Shown: positions 1 through 8,962, counted from the stretch's first letter. The stretch: 64,000 bases of DNA from Amycolatopsis thermoflava N1165 (GCF_000473265.1 NZ_KI421511.1:5562360-5626359), one strand, 5' to 3'. Numbers and translations are program-made. Notes: generated from the letters alone by a model not told the origin.

Positions 1-60
1 GTTGATCGTGCCCGCCCACACCCCGGCCAGGAACACGACCAACGCCTCCCACCACTCCAT
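1..60 (-). CDS. N-terminal start of a TauE/SafE-like membrane permease (partial)
   Basis: Only the first 20 codons are inside the window, read on the minus strand from an ATG at 58-60. The peptide begins MEWWEALVVFLAGVWAGT, a hydrophobic start resembling sulfite exporter TauE/SafE family proteins, which open with a membrane helix followed by a G-x-x-x-G-T stretch. It diverges from the Rv2629-like gene. The identity rests on 20 residues and is an inference. Confidence 0.5.
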   Translation of the reverse strand, partial: MEWWEALVVFLAGVWAGTIN

Positions 61-79
61 GGCCCCATCAAACCGTGGC

Positions 80-105
80 GTTTCACGGCGCGAACCGACG
101 GGTAA
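80..105 (+). promoter_or_regulatory. Putative SigF/SigB-type promoter
   Basis: GTTT at 80-83 and GGGTAA at 100-105 are separated by 16 nt. This matches the GTTT-N15-17-GGGTA class used by mycobacterial SigF and streptomycete SigB-like factors. The -10 element ends 9 nt before the ATG at 115, so the transcript would be leaderless or nearly so. A SigF-type sigma factor is encoded about 1.6 kb downstream. Confidence 0.6.
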
Positions 106-114
106 GAAGCGGGC

Positions 115-1170
115 ATGGACACGACGACCTTGCGCCCGCTGGTGACCGCGACCGGTCCGTTCACGTCCGTCTACTTCGAGGACTCGCACGACACGGAGGA
201 CGCCGAGAAACAGCTCGAGCTCAAGTGGCGCGAGCTGAAGGACGCGCTGACCGCGCAGCACGCCCCGGACGGTGCGGTGAGCGCGCTGGAGAGCGCGATC
301 CTGGACGGCCCGCGCGCCACCGGCCGCAGCGGCCGCGCGCTGCTGGCCGCAGGCGAACGGGTCCTGGTCGACGAGCACCTGCCGAGCCCGCCCGCGAGCA
401 CCATCGCCCGGGTGTCCGACCTGCCCTACCTGCTGCCGCTGGCGCGGTACGGCGAGCTGGCGCTGCCGCACGTGGTCGCCGAGGTCGACCAGGTGAGCGC
501 GACCGTCAAGGCCTTCGACGAGCACGGCGACGAGATGGCCGCGGAGGAGGTCAGCGGCCAGGACCACCCGGTGCACCACACCCGCGGCGGCGGTGAGGCG
601 CACCACCGCATGCAGCACCGCACCGAGGAGGTCAAGCGCCACAACGTCGCCGACATCGCGGGCGTGGTCGCCCGCCTGGCCGAGCAGGCGCACGCGCAGC
701 TGATCGTGGTGGCAGGCGAGGTGCAAGGCCGCAAGGCCGTGATCGACGAACTGCCCGAGGCCGCGAAGTCGATCGCGCGCGAGGCCACGCACTCCGACGT
801 CGCCGACGAGCTGGCCGAAGCGGTCCGGCAAAGCCGCCTGAACGATGTCGTCCAGCAGTTCCGCGGCGCGCTGAACCAGCCGGACGGCCTTGCGGTGCAA
901 GGACTCGAGGCGGTGACGGCCGCGCTGCGCGAGGCCAATGTGGAGACTCTGCTCGTCGGCGATCCGGGCGAGGACATGGTGTGCACGGGTCCGAGCCCGG
1001 CGCAGATCGCGCTGGGTGAGGAGGAACTCAAGGCCTACGGCGCCACGGAGATCCACCGGTGCCGGGCCGACGAGGCGGTCCCCGCCGCGGCGATCGCCGT
1101 GGACGCGGACCTGGTGCACGTCGACGAGGAGCTCGTCGAGGGGTTCGGCGCGATCTTGCGCCATCGGTGA
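115..1170 (+). CDS. Rv2629-like protein with bacterial eRF1-type (baeRF/Vms1) fold
   Basis: The 351-aa protein resembles mycobacterial Rv2629 and related archaeo-eukaryotic release-factor-like proteins (baeRF; NCBI often calls these Vms1/Ankzf1-family). The N-terminus (TTLRPLVTATGPFTSVYF) and a central GGGEAHHR segment near residues 155-165, placed like the catalytic loop of eRF1 domains, support this. In the family the role is ribosome-associated or peptidyl-tRNA hydrolysis under stress, but it is poorly established in bacteria. No signal peptide or membrane helix is seen. The start is fixed by the ATG 9 nt behind a SigF-type -10 element. The next genes are the anti-sigma/sigma pair, so this is probably a stress-regulon gene. 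Confidence 0.75.
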   Translation: MDTTTLRPLVTATGPFTSVYFEDSHDTEDAEKQLELKWRELKDALTAQHAPDGAVSALESAILDGPRATGRSGRALLAAGERVLVDEHLPSPPASTIARVSDLPYLLPLARYGELALPHVVAEVDQVSATVKAFDEHGDEMAAEEVSGQDHPVHHTRGGGEAHHRMQHRTEEVKRHNVADIAGVVARLAEQAHAQLIVVAGEVQGRKAVIDELPEAAKSIAREATHSDVADELAEAVRQSRLNDVVQQFRGALNQPDGLAVQGLEAVTAALREANVETLLVGDPGEDMVCTGPSPAQIALGEEELKAYGATEIHRCRADEAVPAAAIAVDADLVHVDEELVEGFGAILRHR

Positions 1171-1288
1171 GGAGAACGGCCATAACTGCAGCTACGGAAT
1201 GCTTCCGGACGGTAACCGTACCGAGCGAACTTCCCTCGTTCGAGGCATGATGGTTCCGAAGCAACACTCGAACGACGGTGAGGTGAAC

Positions 1289-1723
1289 GTGACGGACTGG
1301 GAGCCACCGTCCTTGCGCGCGCAGAACGAGATCGAACTCTGGCTCGGTGCCGACCTGGCACACCTGCCGATCGTCCGGTCGGTGGTGGCGACGCTCGCCA
1401 CCCGCGCCGACTTCGACCTGGACTCGATCGCCGACCTGCGGCTGGCAGTGGACGAAGCGTGCTCGACGCTGATCACCCGGGCACTGCCGGGCTCCACCAT
1501 GCGCTGCCGGTTCGTCGTCGAGGACGACGAACTGCGGTTCCAGGGCACGGTGTTGTCGGACAACGACAGCGCGCCGAGCACCAAGTCGTTCGGCTGGCGG
1601 GTCCTGAGCACGCTCACGGATTCCGTCGACGCGCACGTGAAGTCGAACGGCCAGGGCCACCAGGTGGACATCGAACTCGCCAAGCGACGTGTCGTCGTGG
1701 ACGTCCCAGGGGCAGGCGCGTGA
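1289..1723 (+). CDS. RsbW/UsfX-type anti-sigma factor (HATPase_c kinase fold)
   Basis: The 144-aa protein has the RsbW-like GHKL fold: a DLRLAVDEACSTLI segment matches the N-box region, and a degenerate ATP-lid/G-box SFGWRVLSTLTDSV follows. It should bind and inhibit the sigma factor encoded next, and be released by an anti-anti-sigma factor that is not in this window. I chose GTG 1289 because GGTGAGG lies 5 nt upstream. Two in-frame ATGs at 1247 and 1250 would add 13-14 residues. Its TGA overlaps the GTG of the sigma gene, so the two are translationally coupled and probably made near 1:1. Confidence 0.88.
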   Translation: MTDWEPPSLRAQNEIELWLGADLAHLPIVRSVVATLATRADFDLDSIADLRLAVDEACSTLITRALPGSTMRCRFVVEDDELRFQGTVLSDNDSAPSTKSFGWRVLSTLTDSVDAHVKSNGQGHQVDIELAKRRVVVDVPGAGA

Positions 1724-2526
1724 CCGGTTCCCGGACCGAGCCGACACAACCCACATCGTCGAACGAATACGGCCACCTGGCCCCGCTGTTCGACGAGCTG
1801 GCGAGCCTGCCGGCCGATGACCCCCGCCGCGCCGCCCTGCGCGACGAGCTCGTGACGGGGCACCTGCCCCTGGCCGAGCACATCGCGCAGCGGTTCTCCG
1901 GGCGCGGGGTGGCGAAGGAGGACCTGGTCCAGGTCGCCACCGTCGGGTTGATCAACGCGGTGGACCGGTTCGACGCCAGCCGCGGCTCGGACTTCCTGTC
2001 CTTCGCCGTGCCGACGGTGATGGGTGAGGTGCGCCGCCACTTCCGGGACACCGGCTGGCTGGTGCGGGTGCCGCGCCGGCTCAAGGAGCTGCACCTGTCG
2101 ATCTCCAGCGCGAGCACCGAGCTCGCGCAGCGGCTGGGCCGCGCGCCGACGCCGAGCGAGATCGCGAGCCACCTCGGCGTGAGCCAGGACGAGGTATACG
2201 AGGGCCTGGAAGCGGGCAACGCCTACCACTCGATGTCGCTGGACGAGGTGCTGTCCGGTGACACCGAGAACCTCGCGCTCGGCGACACGCTGGGTGAGGA
2301 GGACGCCGGCCTGGAGGGCGTCGAGAACCACGAGGCGCTGCTGCCGCTGATCCAGGAGCTGCCCGAGCGCGAGCGCAAGATCCTCGGCCTGCGGTTCGTG
2401 CACAACATGACGCAGACCCAGATCGCGGAGCGGATCGGGGTTTCCCAGATGCACGTGTCGCGGCTGCTCGCCCGCACCCTGCAGCGACTGCGCGACGGGC
2501 TCACCGAGCAGGACGGAGAGCTGTGA
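1720..2526 (+). CDS. sigF: SigF/SigB-family RNA polymerase sigma factor
   Basis: The 268-aa group 3 sigma factor has region 2 (residues about 35-105, with FSGRGVAKEDLVQVATVGL and SFAVPTVMGEVRRHFRD), region 3 (RVPRRLKELHLS onward) and region 4 with a helix-turn-helix (TQTQIAERIGVSQMHVSRLL). It directs polymerase to stress or developmental promoters. The GTG start sits inside the stop of the anti-sigma gene (GTGA), the classic rsbW-sigF arrangement. Two promoters of the matching GTTT/GGGTA type lie at 80-105 and 2533-2557, so the factor probably reads its own neighbourhood. Confidence 0.92.
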   Translation: MTGSRTEPTQPTSSNEYGHLAPLFDELASLPADDPRRAALRDELVTGHLPLAEHIAQRFSGRGVAKEDLVQVATVGLINAVDRFDASRGSDFLSFAVPTVMGEVRRHFRDTGWLVRVPRRLKELHLSISSASTELAQRLGRAPTPSEIASHLGVSQDEVYEGLEAGNAYHSMSLDEVLSGDTENLALGDTLGEEDAGLEGVENHEALLPLIQELPERERKILGLRFVHNMTQTQIAERIGVSQMHVSRLLARTLQRLRDGLTEQDGEL

Positions 2527-2532
2527 CCAGCG

Positions 2533-2557
2533 GTTTTGCGAGCGCTTCGCAGGGTAA
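2533..2557 (+). promoter_or_regulatory. Putative SigF-type promoter of ligase-Ku operon
   Basis: GTTT at 2533-2536 and GGGTAA at 2552-2557 are separated by 15 nt, with the ligase ATG 9 nt further on. The layout (same -10 hexamer and same -10 to ATG distance) repeats that at 80-105. It lies in the 40-nt gap directly after sigF. Confidence 0.6.
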
Positions 2558-2566
2558 CCGGCGATC

Positions 2567-3508
2567 ATGGCTGATCCCGGGTGGCGCGCGCCGATGCTGG
2601 CGACGCTGACCCAGCAGCCGTTTTCCAGGGAGAACTGGCTGTTCGAGCGCAAGCTCGACGGGGTTCGCGCCATCTGCTCGCGCGACGGCGGCACGCCCGT
2701 GCTGTGGTCGCGCAACCACAACGACATCAGCGCCGGATACCCGGAACTCGGGGAGGCGCTCGCCGGATCGGGTGCCTCCTCGTTCGTCGCCGACGGCGAG
2801 ATCGTCGCCTTCGACGGCAACCAGACCAGCTTCGCCCGGCTGCAGCAACGCATCCACCTGACCGACCGGCGGCGCATCGAGGCCACCGGCGTCGCGGTGT
2901 ACCTGTACCTGTTCGACCTGCTGGCCTTCGACGGCCACGACACGACCGGGTTGCCGCTGCGGCAGCGGAAGCAGTTGCTGCGCAAGGCTTTCGACTGGGG
3001 TGGGGTGTTGCGGTACGCCACGCACCGCAACACCTCCGGCGAGGAGTACTTCGCCCACGCGTGCGCGCGCGGCTGGGAGGGCGTGATCGCCAAGCGGGCG
3101 GACGCGCCGTACCGGTCCGGGCGGACGACCGACTGGCTGAAGTTCAAGTGCGTCAAGGAACAGGAGTTCGTCGTCGGCGGGTTCAGCGCGCCGGGCGGGG
3201 CGCGGACCGGGTTCGGCGCGTTGCTGGTCGGCTACTACGACCGCGGCCGGTTGCGGTACGCGGGCAAGGTCGGCGCCGGCTACAGCGAGGCCACGCTGCG
3301 TGAGCTGACCGGCACGCTGACCGGGCTGGAGCGCCGCCGGTCGCCGTTCGACGAGCCGGTCCCCGAGCGCGGGCCGCGCTGGGTCGAGCCGGAAGTGGTC
3401 GTGCAGGTGCGGTTTTCGGAGTGGACCGGCGACGGCAAGCTGCGGCATCCTCGGTTCACCGGCGTACGTGTCGACAAATCGGCTACCGAAGTGGTCCGGG
3501 AGGCGTGA
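2567..3508 (+). CDS. ATP-dependent DNA ligase (LigD/LigC ligase-domain type)
   Basis: The 313-aa stand-alone ligase has adenylation motif I ERKLDGVR with nucleophile Lys29, motif III-like DGEIVAFDG, motif IV EGVIAKR and motif V WLKFKC, then a C-terminal OB-fold (GGFSAPGGARTGFGALLVGYY). It should seal breaks in non-homologous end joining. Its size equals the ligase domain alone, without the polymerase and nuclease domains fused in mycobacterial LigD. Its stop overlaps the start of Ku (TGATG), so ligase and end-binding protein are co-translated. A SigF-type promoter 9 nt upstream suggests stress or stationary-phase expression. Confidence 0.93.
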   Translation: MADPGWRAPMLATLTQQPFSRENWLFERKLDGVRAICSRDGGTPVLWSRNHNDISAGYPELGEALAGSGASSFVADGEIVAFDGNQTSFARLQQRIHLTDRRRIEATGVAVYLYLFDLLAFDGHDTTGLPLRQRKQLLRKAFDWGGVLRYATHRNTSGEEYFAHACARGWEGVIAKRADAPYRSGRTTDWLKFKCVKEQEFVVGGFSAPGGARTGFGALLVGYYDRGRLRYAGKVGAGYSEATLRELTGTLTGLERRRSPFDEPVPERGPRWVEPEVVVQVRFSEWTGDGKLRHPRFTGVRVDKSATEVVREA

Positions 3509-4488
3509 TGGCGCGAGCGATCTGGAGCGGTGCGATCAACTTCGGCCTGGTGACGGTGCCGGTCGAGCTGTACTCCGCGACCGAGGACCACACCGTGCAC
3601 TTCCGGCAGTTCGAGCGCGGCACGTCGGACCGGATCCGGTACAAGCGCGTGAACGAGCGGACCGGCGAGGAGGTGGCCTACGAGGACATCGTGAAGGGCT
3701 ACGACCTCGGCGACGGCGACTACGTGCTGGTCGAGCAGGAGGAACTGGACCAGATCGCGCCCGGCCGGTCCCGGTCCATCGACATCGAGTCGTTCGTCGA
3801 CCTCGGCGAGATCGACCCGCTGTACTTCCAGAAGAGCTACTGGCTGGCACCGACGAAGGAGGAGTTCGGGCGCGCGTACGGGCTGCTCAGGCAGGCCATG
3901 GCGGACACCAACAAGGCCGGCATCGCGCGCTTCGTGATGCGCGGCAAGGAGCACATCGCCGCGGTCCGCGCCGGCGACGGTGTGCTGGTGCTGGACACGC
4001 TGCTGTTCGCCGAGGACGTGCGGAACCCGGCGAAGGAGCTGAAGAAGCTGCCGGAGAAGGCGGAGCCGCGGGGCCGTGAACTGGAGATGGCGGTCGCGCT
4101 GGTGGACTCCATGGCCGACGACTGGCGCCCGGACGACTACCACGACCAGTACAACGAGCGCGTCCTGAAGCTGATCGACGACAAGAAGGCCGGCCGCACG
4201 GTGACGGTCGAGGACGAGCCCGCCGAGCCGACGAAGGTGGTCGACCTGTTCGAAGCGCTGTCCCGCAGCGTCGAGCGGCACAAGGGCTCCGGCGGGAAGG
4301 ACGGTTCGGCTGCCCCGAAGAAGTCCCGGAAGGCGGCGGAGCCGGACCTGTCCGAGCTGAGCAAGTCGGAGCTGGACAAGATGGCCCGGGAACTCGACAT
4401 CAAGGGCCGCTCGAAGCTCAACCGCGCCGACCTGGAAAAAGCCATCCGCGACGCGCGGCCGGCCCGTTCACGCAAACGCGCTTCCTGA
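3508..4488 (+). CDS. ku: Ku DNA end-binding protein
   Basis: The 326-aa bacterial Ku begins MARAIWSGAINFGLVTVPVELYSA, the family signature. The Ku core spans about residues 1-255. After it comes a Lys-rich linker (about 255-285) and a C-terminal SAP/Rho-N-like helical module (LSELSKSELDKMARELDIKGRSKL) ending in a basic tail. Ku forms a homodimeric ring on DNA ends and recruits the ligase. The extended tail resembles those of other actinobacterial Ku proteins that modulate DNA binding. It overlaps the ligase stop by one base. Confidence 0.95.
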   Translation: MARAIWSGAINFGLVTVPVELYSATEDHTVHFRQFERGTSDRIRYKRVNERTGEEVAYEDIVKGYDLGDGDYVLVEQEELDQIAPGRSRSIDIESFVDLGEIDPLYFQKSYWLAPTKEEFGRAYGLLRQAMADTNKAGIARFVMRGKEHIAAVRAGDGVLVLDTLLFAEDVRNPAKELKKLPEKAEPRGRELEMAVALVDSMADDWRPDDYHDQYNERVLKLIDDKKAGRTVTVEDEPAEPTKVVDLFEALSRSVERHKGSGGKDGSAAPKKSRKAAEPDLSELSKSELDKMARELDIKGRSKLNRADLEKAIRDARPARSRKRAS

Positions 4489-4732
4489 CCCGGAGCAGGA
4501 CGGGTCCACCGCCGAACGCATCGGCAGCGCCGCCACCGTCCCGAACGCACTCACGCTCCCGTCGCGAACGCCCCGGCGCCGACCGAACCGAGCCCGACCG
4601 CCACTCCCCACCTTCTCGCCGGCGGTCCGAGCCTCACCGCCGGCCCATTTCCACCGAACCGCCAGGCCCGCCCGCCGATCCACTCGCCACAACAACGCGC
4701 CTTTCCCCCGCCGCTGGCAATACGATCACTCC

Positions 4733-6214
4733 GTGCCGAAGTTCGCCCAGCTCGCGAAGTTCCGCGTGGTGCTGCGCACCGGGCTGGGGTTCGTCGTCCT
4801 CGGCGTCGGGTCGAGTGTGTGCGGCGCGGCGGCCGTCTGGCTGCTGCTGTTCCTCCAGGGCATCCCCGCCGACATGGGCGACCGCAACTGGGTCCTGCTC
4901 ACCTGCGCCGGCGCGTACGTCCTGCTCTCGGTGCTCGTCGGCTCGGTGTGGACGGCGATCCTGCACCGTCGCACCGCCGTCTGGTTCGCCCAGGGCCGCC
5001 GCCCGACGCCGCCGGAAGCTCGCCGCGCGCTCCGCCTGCCCCGCGACCTCGCGCTGGTCAGCGGCACCCTCTGGCTCGGCGGGACGATCATCCTCGGCAC
5101 CCTCACCAGCATCCTCGGCTCCGCGCTCGACACCCTCGGCGTCACCCTCGCCGTCGGGCTCGGTGGGCTGCTCACCGTCGGCCTGATGTACCTGGCCGCG
5201 GAGTGGGTCGCGCGGCCGATCCTGATCCTGGCGCTCGAGGTGAGCCCACCGCGCAACGCGGTGTCGGTCAGCGTCCTGTCCCGGCTCGCGATCACCTGGG
5301 CCGTAGCGAGTGGGGTCCCGCTGCTCGGCGTGCTGATCGTCGCCGCGCCACCGAACATCGGCAGGGCCGACGAGACCTCCAGCCTGATCATGCTGTCGAT
5401 CGTCGGGCTCGTCAGCGGCGCGATCGGCACGGCGCTCCTCGCGCGGGCGGTCGCCGCGCCGCTGCGCCGGTTGCGGATGGCGGTCGGCCTCGTCACCCGC
5501 GGCCGCAAGGACGTGTCGGTGCGCGTGGACGACGCCAGCGAGATCGGCTCGCTCCAGGTGTCGGTCAACAGCATGGTCGCCGGACTGCGGGAACAGGACC
5601 GGCTGCGGGACCTGTTCGGCAGGCACGTGGGCATCGACGTCGCCCGGCACGCCCTGGAACACGGGGTGTCGCTGAGCGGTGACGTGCGGGAGGTCGCCGC
5701 GTTGTTCGTCGACGTCGTGGACTCGACCGCCCTGGCCTACCGGCTGCCGCCCGAGGAGATCGTGCGCAAGCTGAACCGGTTGTTCGACAGCGTGGTGTCG
5801 GCCGTCGACGCCCGCGGCGGGCTGGTGAACAAGTTCCAGGGTGACGCCGCGTTGTGCGTCTTCGGCGCGCCCACGCGGCTGGCCGATCCGGCGACCGCGG
5901 CCATGTCAGCGGCGCGCGCCATCCGGGACGCGGTTCGCGAGGAGGGCGAGCTGGACCTGGGCATCGGCGTCGCGTGGGGACCGGTGTTCGCGGGGCAACT
6001 CGGCAGCCGCAGCCGGCTCGAGTACACGGTCATCGGCGACGCGGTGAACGAAGCGGCGCGGCTGACCGAGCACGCGAAGCACGTGCCCGGCCGCATCCTC
6101 GCCAGCGACACCCTCTGGTCCCAGGCCGCATCCGGCGAGCAGGCCCGGTGGACCCGGCACGAGACGGTCCAGCTCCGCGGGCGGGACACCCCAACGAAGA
6201 CCTGGACGAACTAG
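4733..6214 (+). CDS. Membrane adenylate cyclase with HAMP domain (class III)
   Basis: The 493-aa protein resembles the mycobacterial Rv1318c/Rv1319c/Rv1320c/Rv3645 cyclases. About six transmembrane helices occupy residues 10-240, a HAMP linker (about 225-285, LLARAVAAPLRRLRMAV) follows, and a class III catalytic domain spans about 310-480. Metal-binding Asp pairs lie in LFVDVVDST, the purine-specifying Lys in NKFQGDAAL, and the transition-state Asn/Arg region in VIGDAVNEAARL. Start is GTG 4733. Its TAG shares bases with the stop of the convergent ketosynthase gene (CTAG). The 244-nt gap before it shows no recognisable gene. Confidence 0.9.
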   Translation: MPKFAQLAKFRVVLRTGLGFVVLGVGSSVCGAAAVWLLLFLQGIPADMGDRNWVLLTCAGAYVLLSVLVGSVWTAILHRRTAVWFAQGRRPTPPEARRALRLPRDLALVSGTLWLGGTIILGTLTSILGSALDTLGVTLAVGLGGLLTVGLMYLAAEWVARPILILALEVSPPRNAVSVSVLSRLAITWAVASGVPLLGVLIVAAPPNIGRADETSSLIMLSIVGLVSGAIGTALLARAVAAPLRRLRMAVGLVTRGRKDVSVRVDDASEIGSLQVSVNSMVAGLREQDRLRDLFGRHVGIDVARHALEHGVSLSGDVREVAALFVDVVDSTALAYRLPPEEIVRKLNRLFDSVVSAVDARGGLVNKFQGDAALCVFGAPTRLADPATAAMSAARAIRDAVREEGELDLGIGVAWGPVFAGQLGSRSRLEYTVIGDAVNEAARLTEHAKHVPGRILASDTLWSQAASGEQARWTRHETVQLRGRDTPTKTWTN

Positions 6215-7218
6215 GCCTCGCCGCCCGGCTTCACGTCGGGCCAGGTCAGCAGCGTCGAACCCCACGTCAGGCCGGCGCCGAACGCGGTCAGCAGCACCCG
6301 GTGGCCGGGCTGGAGCTCACCGTCGTCGCAGGCGTCGGCCAGCGCGAGCGGGATCGAGGCGGCGCTGGTGTTGCCGACGCGCTCGATGTTCGCCACCACG
6401 CGGTCGTTCGGCATGCCCAGCTGTTTGGCGGTGGCCTGCAGGATTCGGATGTTCGCCTGGTGGCCGACGAACCGGTCCACGTCGCCGACCCCGAGCCCGG
6501 ACCGCTCCAGCACGGCACGGGCCGATTCGGCCATCCGCGCGCAGGCATGACGGAACACGGCCGTGCCCTGCATGGTCAGGTAGTGGTCGTGCGGGTCGGC
6601 CGACTGGCGCTGCTTCGCGCCACCGGCCGGGACGATCAGCAGGCCCGCGTTCTCACCCTCGCTGTGCAGGTCGAACGGCCCGAGCGCGCCCGGCTCGTCG
6701 GCGGTCCCGGCACGCAGCACGACTGCGCCCGCGCCGTCACCGAAGATCGGGACGGTGGTGCGGTCGGCGGGATCGCAGTAGCGGCTGAACGCGTCCGCGC
6801 CGACGACGAGCACGCGGCCGGCGACGCCGCCCGCGATCATGCCCGCGGCCGTGGCCAGTGCGTAGATGAAGCCGCTGCAGACGGCGTTGACGTCGAAGGC
6901 GGCGACCCCGCTGAGCCCGAGCCCCGAGGCCACCTGCGGCGCGCTGGCCGGGCAGAGGTAGTCGGGCGTCGCCGTCGCGAGCACCACCGCGTCGATCGCG
7001 TCCGACCCGGCGCTGCGCAAGGCGTTGCGCCCCGCGGCGATCGCCATGTCTACAGTGGACACATCGGGGTCGGCGATGCGGCGCTCACCGATGCCGGTGC
7101 GCGCGCGGATCCAGTCGTCGGAGGTGTTCAGGTGCCGGGCGAGGTCGTCGTTGTCCACCACCCGCGGCGGCAGCCAGGCTCCCAGCCCGGCAAGGACCGC
7201 GTGGTGTCCGTCATGCAT
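6211..7218 (-). CDS. FabH-like beta-ketoacyl-ACP synthase III
   Basis: The 335-aa thiolase-fold enzyme has active-site Cys114 (AVCSGF), catalytic His in GHQANIRI (about residue 262) and Asn in NTSAAS (about 292), the full KAS III triad. It should condense acyl-CoA with malonyl-ACP to start fatty acid or specialised lipid synthesis. The ATG at 7216-7218 gives the conserved N-terminus just before HAVLAGLGAWLPPRVVDN. It stands alone, convergent with the cyclase and divergent from the AlkZ-like gene. Whether it is the housekeeping FabH or a specialised paralogue cannot be decided here. Confidence 0.9.
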   Translation of the reverse strand: MHDGHHAVLAGLGAWLPPRVVDNDDLARHLNTSDDWIRARTGIGERRIADPDVSTVDMAIAAGRNALRSAGSDAIDAVVLATATPDYLCPASAPQVASGLGLSGVAAFDVNAVCSGFIYALATAAGMIAGGVAGRVLVVGADAFSRYCDPADRTTVPIFGDGAGAVVLRAGTADEPGALGPFDLHSEGENAGLLIVPAGGAKQRQSADPHDHYLTMQGTAVFRHACARMAESARAVLERSGLGVGDVDRFVGHQANIRILQATAKQLGMPNDRVVANIERVGNTSAASIPLALADACDDGELQPGHRVLLTAFGAGLTWGSTLLTWPDVKPGGEA

Positions 7219-7338
7219 GGATTCACTTGTAGGGGCTACCCCTGGGTAGACCGGTGAGTTGTGTTCCAGGTCACAAAACGCGGCCACGAAAGGACTACGC
7301 GGACCGGAACTGTCACCGGTAAGTTCTAGGGTTCGGCC

Positions 7339-8448
7339 ATGCCGGACACGCTGGGGCAGCGCGCCCTGAACCGGGCTCTGCTCGCCCGTCAGCTGCTGTT
7401 GCGCAGGACGAAGCTCACACCGCTGGAAGCCGTCCGGCACCTGTGCGGACTTCAGGCGCAGGCGCCGTTCCCGCCGTACTACGGGTTGTGGTCGCGCCTG
7501 CACGGTTTCCGGCCGGAGCAGCTCGGGCAGCTCCTGCTCGACCGGCAGGTGGTGCGGATCGCGTTGATGCGCGGCACCGTGCACCTGGTGGCGGCGGACG
7601 ACTGCCTCTGGCTGCGCCCGCTCCTGCAGCCGCTGTTCGACCGCGACATGCGCACCAACGCCGCCTACAAGAAATCGCTTGCCCCGGTTGACCTGTGCGC
7701 GGTCGCGGAGCAGGCGCGCGCGTTGCTCGCGGAGGAGCCGCGCACCCCGGCCGCGCTGGGGGAACAGCTCGCGCGGGTGTGGCCGGACACGCCGGCGTCG
7801 GCGCTCGCGCACGCCGCCCGCGGCCTGCTCCCGCTCGTGCAGGTCCCGCCGCGCGCGGTGTGGGGCCGCAGCGGGCGGACGACTCTCGCGACGGCGGAGG
7901 ACTGGCTCGGGCGTCCGCTGGAGCGGAACGCCTCGCTGGACGATCTCGTGCTGCGCTACCTGGCGGCGTTCGGGCCGGCGAGTGTCGCGGACGTGCAGGC
8001 GTGGAGTGGCCTGACGCGGCTCGGCGAGGTGGTGGACCGGCTGCGCCCGCGGCTGCGTGTGTTCCGGACCGAGCAGGGACGCGAGGTGTTCGACCTGCCC
8101 GAAGCGCCGCGTCCGGACCCGGCCACGCCCGCGCCGCCGCGGTTCATCGCCGAGTTCGACAACCTGCTGTTGTCGCACGCCGACCGGACTCGTGTGCTGC
8201 CGGACGACGCGCGCAAGCGGGTGTTCGGGGTGCCCAACGGGGTGTTCCCCGGGACGGTCCTGGTCGACGGGCTGGTGCGCGGCAGCTGGCGGATCGTGCG
8301 CTCGCGGGCCGGGGCGACGCTGGAGGTCGAGCCGTACGGGCGTGTCTCCAAAAAGGACCGGGATGCGCTGGAGAGCGCAGGGGCGCGGCTGGTGCGTTTC
8401 GCTGTCGGCGAAGATGCCTGCGACATCCGCTTCGCCGCCGTTGCGTGA
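7339..8448 (+). CDS. AlkZ/YcaQ-like winged-helix DNA glycosylase family protein
   Basis: The 369-aa protein of the HTH_42 winged-helix family has the diagnostic early QxQ motif (GLQAQAPFPPYYGLWSRL) and the MRGTVHLV segment. AlkZ-type members unhook interstrand crosslinks or excise alkylated bases; others are uncharacterised. No partner genes indicate a biosynthetic cluster, so it may be a general repair paralogue. It follows a 120-nt divergent promoter region shared with the FabH-like gene. Confidence 0.85.
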   Translation: MPDTLGQRALNRALLARQLLLRRTKLTPLEAVRHLCGLQAQAPFPPYYGLWSRLHGFRPEQLGQLLLDRQVVRIALMRGTVHLVAADDCLWLRPLLQPLFDRDMRTNAAYKKSLAPVDLCAVAEQARALLAEEPRTPAALGEQLARVWPDTPASALAHAARGLLPLVQVPPRAVWGRSGRTTLATAEDWLGRPLERNASLDDLVLRYLAAFGPASVADVQAWSGLTRLGEVVDRLRPRLRVFRTEQGREVFDLPEAPRPDPATPAPPRFIAEFDNLLLSHADRTRVLPDDARKRVFGVPNGVFPGTVLVDGLVRGSWRIVRSRAGATLEVEPYGRVSKKDRDALESAGARLVRFAVGEDACDIRFAAVA

Positions 8449-8485
8449 GCCGCGTCGCAGACCCGGTTTTGGTTACGATGCGGTT

Positions 8486-8962
8486 GTGCCCGCCGCTGAC
8501 CTGGACAAACTCGACTACGAGATTTTGCGACGCCTGCAGGACGACTCGCGAACGATCGCGGAGACGATCGGCGCCGAGGTGGGTCTGTCGGCTGCCGCGG
8601 TGCAGCGCCGCATCAAGCGGTTGCGGCACGCCGGCGTGATCTCGCGGGAGGTCGCGGTCATCGACCCGCCATCGGTCGGGGTCCACATGACGTTCATCGT
8701 GATGGTGGAGATGGAGCGCGAGCGGCTGGAGGTGCTGGAGGCGTTCCGGAAGCAGGTGCTGGCTGATTCCGCTGTGCAACAGTGCTACTACGTTACGGGT
8801 TCGGCGGACTTCATCCTGGTCGTGCAGTGCCGGGACATGGGCGAGTTCGAGGCGTTCACCCGCCGGATGTTCTTCGACAACGGCGAGGTGCGTCACTTCA
8901 CGACGAGTGTCGCGATGGACCGCGTCAAGGTGGGCCTGTCCGTTCCCCTGAACGGCGGCTGA
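8486..8962 (+). CDS. Lrp/AsnC-family transcriptional regulator
   Basis: The 158-aa protein has an N-terminal AsnC-type HTH (LDKLDYEILRRLQDDSRTIA then LSAAAVQRRIKRLRHAGVI) and a C-terminal RAM ligand-binding/oligomerisation domain (about 70-150, including YYVTGSADFILVVQCRDMGEFE). It should form dimers or octamers and respond to an amino acid. GTG 8486 is the likely start because it places the HTH about 10 residues in; the coding frame upstream belongs to the AlkZ-like gene. No target gene is evident from context. Confidence 0.88.
   Translation: MPAADLDKLDYEILRRLQDDSRTIAETIGAEVGLSAAAVQRRIKRLRHAGVISREVAVIDPPSVGVHMTFIVMVEMERERLEVLEAFRKQVLADSAVQQCYYVTGSADFILVVQCRDMGEFEAFTRRMFFDNGEVRHFTTSVAMDRVKVGLSVPLNGG

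Noticed and set aside
4468-4732. A small minus-strand gene between ku and the cyclase
   Set aside because: It overlaps the end of ku and has only low-complexity Gly/Arg composition.
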